In this document: one piece after another, positions 5,501 through 8,514 of the stretch
How the letters are laid out: each line of letters opens with the position of its first letter
Numbering within the stretch: position 1 is the stretch's first letter
DNA from: Chloroflexota bacterium
GTDB lineage: Bacteria > Chloroflexota > Dehalococcoidia > Dehalococcoidales > UBA2162
Direction of reading: 5' to 3'
DNA length: 8,514 nucleotides
NCBI GenBank assembly: GCA_016202555.1
Contig: JACQOL010000050.1
Coordinates: 1 to 8,514 of the forward strand
Notes under the pieces: generated by a model
What the model was told of the DNA's origin: nothing
Database searches by the model: none
The model's input: the letters and a program-made list of their open reading frames with translations, nothing else
Translations under genes and position numbers: made by a program

Positions 5501-6535
5501 ATGCGTGTTGCCATGTGGTATAACAACCAGGATGTGCGTCTGGAGGAGATGCCCATTCCAAAAATCAGCGCTGGTGAACTGCTGGTGCGAGTGGAGGCTT
5601 GTGGTATTTGCGGTAGTGATGTTATGGAGTGGTATCGACTTGACCGGGCGCCCCTGGTGCTGGGTCATGAGATTGGTGGGCAGATTGTGGCGGTAGGGAA
5701 GGGGGTAACACGCTACCAGGAAGGCAATCGAATATCAGCGGCACATCATGTCCCGTGCAATACCTGTCATTACTGCCTGAGGGGCAATCACACTGCCTGC
5801 GAGACCCTGCGGCGGACAAATTTTGACCCCGGTGGTTTTGCGGAATATCTGCGGCTGCCAGCAATTAATGTTGACCGTGGAGTATTCCTGCTGCCCGACG
5901 AAGTATCCTATGAAGAAGCCACCTTTATTGAACCGCTCGCTTGCGTCCTGCGGGGACAAAGGCGGGCACGATTACAGCCGGACGACAGTGTGCTGGTCAT
6001 TGGTAGTGGTATCGCCGGACTGCTCCATGTGCTGCTCGCCGGAGCTCTCGGGGCAGGTCGGGTGATTGCTACTGACATTAACGACTACCGACTAGAAGCA
6101 GCACAACGCTTCGGAGCGGAGGCTACCATCTCTGCCCGGGAGGATGTGCCCGCCCGACTCCGTCAGGTCAATCAAGGGCTCCTGGCTGACCTGGTGATAG
6201 TGTGCACCGGTGCTGTATCAGCCATTAACCAGGCGCTAAAGTCGGTGGAGCGCGGGGGCACGGTTCTCTTCTTCGCCCCGACTGAGGCTGGTATTACCAT
6301 TCCAGTTTCAATCAATGAGCTTTTCTGGCGGAATGATGTTACCCTCACCACCTCCTATGCCGCCAGTCCGGCTGACTACCAAACCGCCCTGGAGCTGATT
6401 CGGGCAGGTACCGTGTCCGTGTCTCAGATGATTACCCATCGCCTGAGTCTGGCTGAAGCCGGTTTGGGCTTCCAGCTTGTCGCCGAAGCCCAGAACTCCA
6501 TCAAAGTGATTATTGAACCCCAAAAGAAAGACTGA
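5501..6535 (+). CDS. Zinc-dependent medium-chain alcohol dehydrogenase (Tdh/sorbitol dehydrogenase-like)
   Basis: The start is ATG 5501, with GGAGAG 7 nt upstream, giving 344 residues, the usual length. An upstream ATG at 5447 lies before the predicted promoter and has no ribosome binding site. The catalytic zinc ligands are C37 in GICGSD, H56-E57 in GHE and E144 in FIEPLAC. The structural zinc cysteines are C86, C89, C92 and C100. The Rossmann motif is VIGSGIAG (G168, G170, G173), and D192 at the end of the second strand favours NAD over NADP. The protein oxidises or reduces an alcohol/polyol or a threonine-like substrate in the cytoplasm; the substrate cannot be told. It is followed after 58 bp by the GyrI-like gene, with no terminator visible. 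Confidence 0.9.
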   Translation: MRVAMWYNNQDVRLEEMPIPKISAGELLVRVEACGICGSDVMEWYRLDRAPLVLGHEIGGQIVAVGKGVTRYQEGNRISAAHHVPCNTCHYCLRGNHTACETLRRTNFDPGGFAEYLRLPAINVDRGVFLLPDEVSYEEATFIEPLACVLRGQRRARLQPDDSVLVIGSGIAGLLHVLLAGALGAGRVIATDINDYRLEAAQRFGAEATISAREDVPARLRQVNQGLLADLVIVCTGAVSAINQALKSVERGGTVLFFAPTEAGITIPVSINELFWRNDVTLTTSYAASPADYQTALELIRAGTVSVSQMITHRLSLAEAGLGFQLVAEAQNSIKVIIEPQKKD

Positions 6536-6553
6536 TGAGCAGGTTAGGCAGAT

Positions 6554-6573
6554 ATTATCTTGTGTCAGATAAT
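6554..6573 (+). promoter_or_regulatory. Small perfect inverted repeat before the GyrI-like gene
   Basis: ATTATCT (6554-6560) and AGATAAT (6567-6573) form a 7-bp stem with a 6-nt loop in the 58-bp gap after the dehydrogenase. It lacks a following T-run, so termination is unlikely. It could be a regulator site or an mRNA stem just ahead of the AGGAGG at 6582-6587. Confidence 0.35.
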
Positions 6574-6593
6574 CAGAAATCAGGAGGGGTTAT

Positions 6594-7109
6594 ATGGCGC
6601 CACGAAAGTCCAAAACAGACCCCCAGATTCTGGAAATGCCGCCCCAAAAAATGGCGGTGGTTACAGGTAAGGGTGCCCCGGAGAAGGTTTTTGCCGAACT
6701 TATGCCGGCACTCTATGGTTCGGTTTACACTCTAAAGTTTGACCTTAAGAAGAAGGGTTTGCCTACTTTCAAAGTAAGCGGACTGCGTGCCCGATATCCT
6801 GATGCCCATCTCGTCCCTATGGAAGCATGGACTCATATTATTGGTTTGCCTGTTCCCGATGACACTACTTCACTACCAAAGAAGGTAGCTGGTGTTGAGG
6901 TCAAACTCGAAACCTGGGATTATGGCACGGTAGCCCAGATTCTTCACCTCGGAGCTTACAACCAGGAGCAAGCCAATATCGAACGACTGCACAAATTCAT
7001 TGAAGACAACGGCTATAAAATAGCCGGTTTTCACGAAGAAGAATACCTCACCCGCCCCGATGCCAAAGTCCCTAAGACTATTATCAGGTATCCGATAAAG
7101 AAGAGGTAG
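6594..7109 (+). CDS. Stand-alone GyrI-like small-molecule-binding protein
   Basis: These 171 residues match the GyrI-like (AraC effector-binding fold) family without a DNA-binding domain. Family-like segments are KMAVVTGKGAPEKVFAELMPALYGSVYTLKF (about 19-49), PMEAWTHIIGLPVP (80-93), VKLETWDYGTVAQILHLGAYNQEQANIERLHKFIEDNGY (103-141) and the ending HEEEYL...KTIIRYPI (145-168). Stand-alone members bind hydrophobic small molecules; some SAV2435/Lin2189-type relatives hydrolyse cyclopropanoid compounds, and others bind gyrase or drugs. E146 and E147 and the aromatic residues are candidates for the pocket. AGGAGG 6 nt before ATG 6594 fixes the start. It is probably co-transcribed with the dehydrogenase. 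The family call is good; ligand and activity are unknown. Confidence 0.8.
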   Translation: MAPRKSKTDPQILEMPPQKMAVVTGKGAPEKVFAELMPALYGSVYTLKFDLKKKGLPTFKVSGLRARYPDAHLVPMEAWTHIIGLPVPDDTTSLPKKVAGVEVKLETWDYGTVAQILHLGAYNQEQANIERLHKFIEDNGYKIAGFHEEEYLTRPDAKVPKTIIRYPIKKR

Positions 7110-7124
7110 ATAGGGTAGTTCAGC

Positions 7125-7328
7125 TTATGACCTCTTGCTGAAGCCGAAGATATATATTATTGGCAGTATTCCCACTGTATTAAATATTAATAGAGCTATA
7201 AACCAGGCAAGACGGGCGCTCCTGCCTGCCTTCCACAGGGCTACCCCCCTCCACGACATATCCCATACTATAACTAACGGGATTATGAGCCCGGGCATTG
7301 GTATCCAGGACGGCCATTCTATCGCCAT
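7125..7328 (-). CDS. Small DUF5652-like membrane protein
   Basis: The 67-residue protein starts at ATG 7328; the frame stays open to 7418, but only this start has a ribosome binding site. Two hydrophobic segments are seen: WIPMPGLIIPLVIVWDM (about 6-22) and LAWFIALLIFNTVGILPIIYIF (about 39-60). Between them is a basic cytoplasmic loop (ALWKAGRSAR), and the tail is basic. The pattern W-x-x-ALWKA...WF-x-x-LLIFNT-x-GILPI-x-Y resembles DUF5652, which often has the same NT-GILP core and no known function. It lies 55 bp downstream of nuoN on the same strand, so co-transcription is likely, though a functional tie to complex I is only inferred. It ends 15 bp from the convergent GyrI-like gene. Confidence 0.75.
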   Translation of the reverse strand: MAIEWPSWIPMPGLIIPLVIVWDMSWRGVALWKAGRSARLAWFIALLIFNTVGILPIIYIFGFSKRS

Positions 7329-7333
7329 TTTCC

Positions 7334-7339
7334 CCTCCT
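7334..7339 (-). promoter_or_regulatory. Shine-Dalgarno site deciding the DUF5652-like start
   Basis: AGGAGG on the minus strand lies 5 nt before the ATG at 7328. This selects the short 67-residue protein over in-frame upstream starts that would run into the nuoN end. Confidence 0.7.
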
Positions 7340-7383
7340 TTACAACTGGTCGCACTATATTCGGGCTTTGATAACAACCCCGG

Positions 7384-8514
7384 CTAAGAAACGAAGATAC
7401 GGGCAGCGGCTTCGGCAAGCTTCATTAGGAAACCGGGGATTGTGCCAAGAAGGAGGACACCGATACTGGAGATGACTAGAGCCACCCTCAACGCCATGGA
7501 GGAGGTCATCTTTTCCTCGGAAGCCGGCTCGCCAAACCACATCACCTTGGCGACCCGCAGATAGTAATATGCCGAGATGACGCTGTTAAGCACGGCAATG
7601 ATGACCAGCCAGAGTAAGCCATTCTGTACGGCACCACTGAAGATATAGAACTTAGCCATAAATCCGGCGGCAGGAGGCATGCCGATAAGAGAGATAAGGC
7701 ACAGGGTCAGGGCTAAGGACAACAGCGGGGCTCGCTTACTCATACCTGAATAGTCCCGAATGAGGTCGCTATTAATCTTGTTTGATATCGCGATAATGGC
7801 GATAAAGGCGCCCAGATTAGCCACGGTATAAGCAACCATAAAGAAGAGAACGCCACTCCGCCCCAGAATATCGGCGGCGGGAGCTATTCCCATTGTTGCC
7901 AGTCCCACCATCAGATAGCCGGCCTGGGCGATACTGGAGTACCCCAGCATCCGTTTAATGTTAGTCTGGGGAAGGGCGGTTACATTACCTAGTGTCATGC
8001 CAATTGCTGCCAGCACAGCGAAGATTAAGCCCCAGTTCTGGCTCAGCCAATCGGGGAGGCCAAAAGCAGAGTAGAAGAGGCGCAGGATGATGGCAAAGCC
8101 GGCCGCTTTGCTGCCTACGGAGAGGTAGGCAGTTATTGGTGTTGGTGCTCCCTCATAAACATCAGGCACCCACATGTGGAAGGGGATAGCCGCTATCTTA
8201 AAACCAAAACCAGCAATTAGTAACACGATACCCAGAATAAGGGCAGGATTGTCCAGAGCGGTGGGGAATGGCATTGCCCGGATAGCCTGAGCAATCTCAC
8301 CAAGCTGTGTTTTGCCGGTAAAACCAAAAACCAGCGCCATCCCATAAAGCAGCACTGCCGAAGCGATGGCACCCAGCAACAGGTATTTCAACGAGGCTTC
8401 GGTTGATTTCGAGTCTTTGAGGAGACCAACCAGAACATAAAGAGAGATGCTGGTTAGCTCCAGGGCAAGAAAAATAGAGATTAGCTCGGTGGTTGCTGCC
8501 ATCAGCATCATCCC
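7384..8514 (-). CDS. nuoN: NADH-quinone oxidoreductase subunit N (partial, 5' end missing)
   Basis: This is an antiporter-like membrane subunit of complex I that carries part of the proton path. About 376 residues are visible, and the frame runs off the right edge; full NuoN is usually 470-500 residues, so about 100 N-terminal residues are missing. Counting from the first visible Met, conserved features are E18 in LALELTSISLYVLVG and the Proton_antipo_M core AGFGFKIAAIPFHMWVPDVY with K105, H112, D117 and E120. Further conserved parts are K135 in VGSKAAGF, NIKRMLGYSSIAQAGY, and SLIGMPPAAGFMAKFYIF near the end. The start and the other nuo genes would lie to the right. In most bacteria nuoN closes the operon; here one small gene follows. 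Confidence 0.93.
   Translation of the reverse strand, partial: GMMLMAATTELISIFLALELTSISLYVLVGLLKDSKSTEASLKYLLLGAIASAVLLYGMALVFGFTGKTQLGEIAQAIRAMPFPTALDNPALILGIVLLIAGFGFKIAAIPFHMWVPDVYEGAPTPITAYLSVGSKAAGFAIILRLFYSAFGLPDWLSQNWGLIFAVLAAIGMTLGNVTALPQTNIKRMLGYSSIAQAGYLMVGLATMGIAPAADILGRSGVLFFMVAYTVANLGAFIAIIAISNKINSDLIRDYSGMSKRAPLLSLALTLCLISLIGMPPAAGFMAKFYIFSGAVQNGLLWLVIIAVLNSVISAYYYLRVAKVMWFGEPASEEKMTSSMALRVALVISSIGVLLLGTIPGFLMKLAEAAARIFVS

Noticed and set aside
6535..6735. 66-codon plus frame overlapping the dehydrogenase stop
   Set aside because: It runs out of frame through the GyrI-like gene, has no ribosome binding site and looks like a basic shadow sequence.
7101..7142. Inverted repeats between the GyrI-like and DUF5652-like genes as a terminator
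   Set aside because: Two short overlapping stems (7101-7107 with 7130-7136, and 7119-7124 with 7137-7142) exclude each other, have long loops and lack T-runs.
1..8514. CRISPR array, tRNA, rRNA or transposase
   Set aside because: I saw no regularly spaced repeats, no tRNA-like cloverleaf with conserved arms, no rRNA stretches and no transposase-like frame. The palindromic repeat at 236-335 folds like a cloverleaf but lacks tRNA landmarks.

Overview
The window reads as a chromosomal segment of an uncultured bacterium, most plausibly from Chloroflexota and perhaps Dehalococcoidia. This rests on a proton-pumping complex I gene (nuoN) followed by a small DUF5652-type membrane protein, a GDAYK-type SbcD, an exported c-type cytochrome lipoprotein and frequent TTG starts. 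No rRNA or phylogenetic marker is present, so the assignment is an inference.

Left part (1-1095), accessory in character. The window opens with the AT-rich 3' end of an unrecognised gene that carries a possible HEPN-like R-x4-H motif. A roughly 100-bp double-palindromic repeat follows, then a 5' stub of sbcD. Next comes a type II toxin-antitoxin pair (ribbon-helix-helix antitoxin, RelE/ParE toxin) with its own sigma70-like promoter and a candidate operator. The intact sbcD starts 9 nt after the toxin stop. The stub and the intact gene match over 64 bp and differ only at synonymous third-codon positions. This suggests that a divergent allele, not a fresh duplication, was left behind when the TA module arrived.

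Middle part (1095-5370). sbcD has no sbcC directly downstream. An LsrF-like class I aldolase/thiolase with its own candidate promoter follows on the plus strand. It converges on a three-gene minus-strand unit, which in transcription order encodes a small exported single-pass membrane protein, a c-type cytochrome lipoprotein and an MFS transporter. A perfect hairpin lies at the cytochrome stop codon. The promoter of this unit sits so close to the first ATG that the mRNA may be leaderless.

Right part (5370-8514). Divergently transcribed from that unit is a zinc-dependent medium-chain alcohol dehydrogenase, followed by a stand-alone GyrI-like protein, probably in one transcript. These converge on a minus-strand pair: nuoN, cut by the window edge, and the DUF5652-like gene.

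No complete new multi-gene system is evident. The most informative features are the sbcD stub with the TA junction, and the cytochrome/MFS unit. The only stretch over 300 bases without a complete gene is 187-531; it holds the palindromic repeat, the sbcD stub and the TA promoter with its candidate operator.
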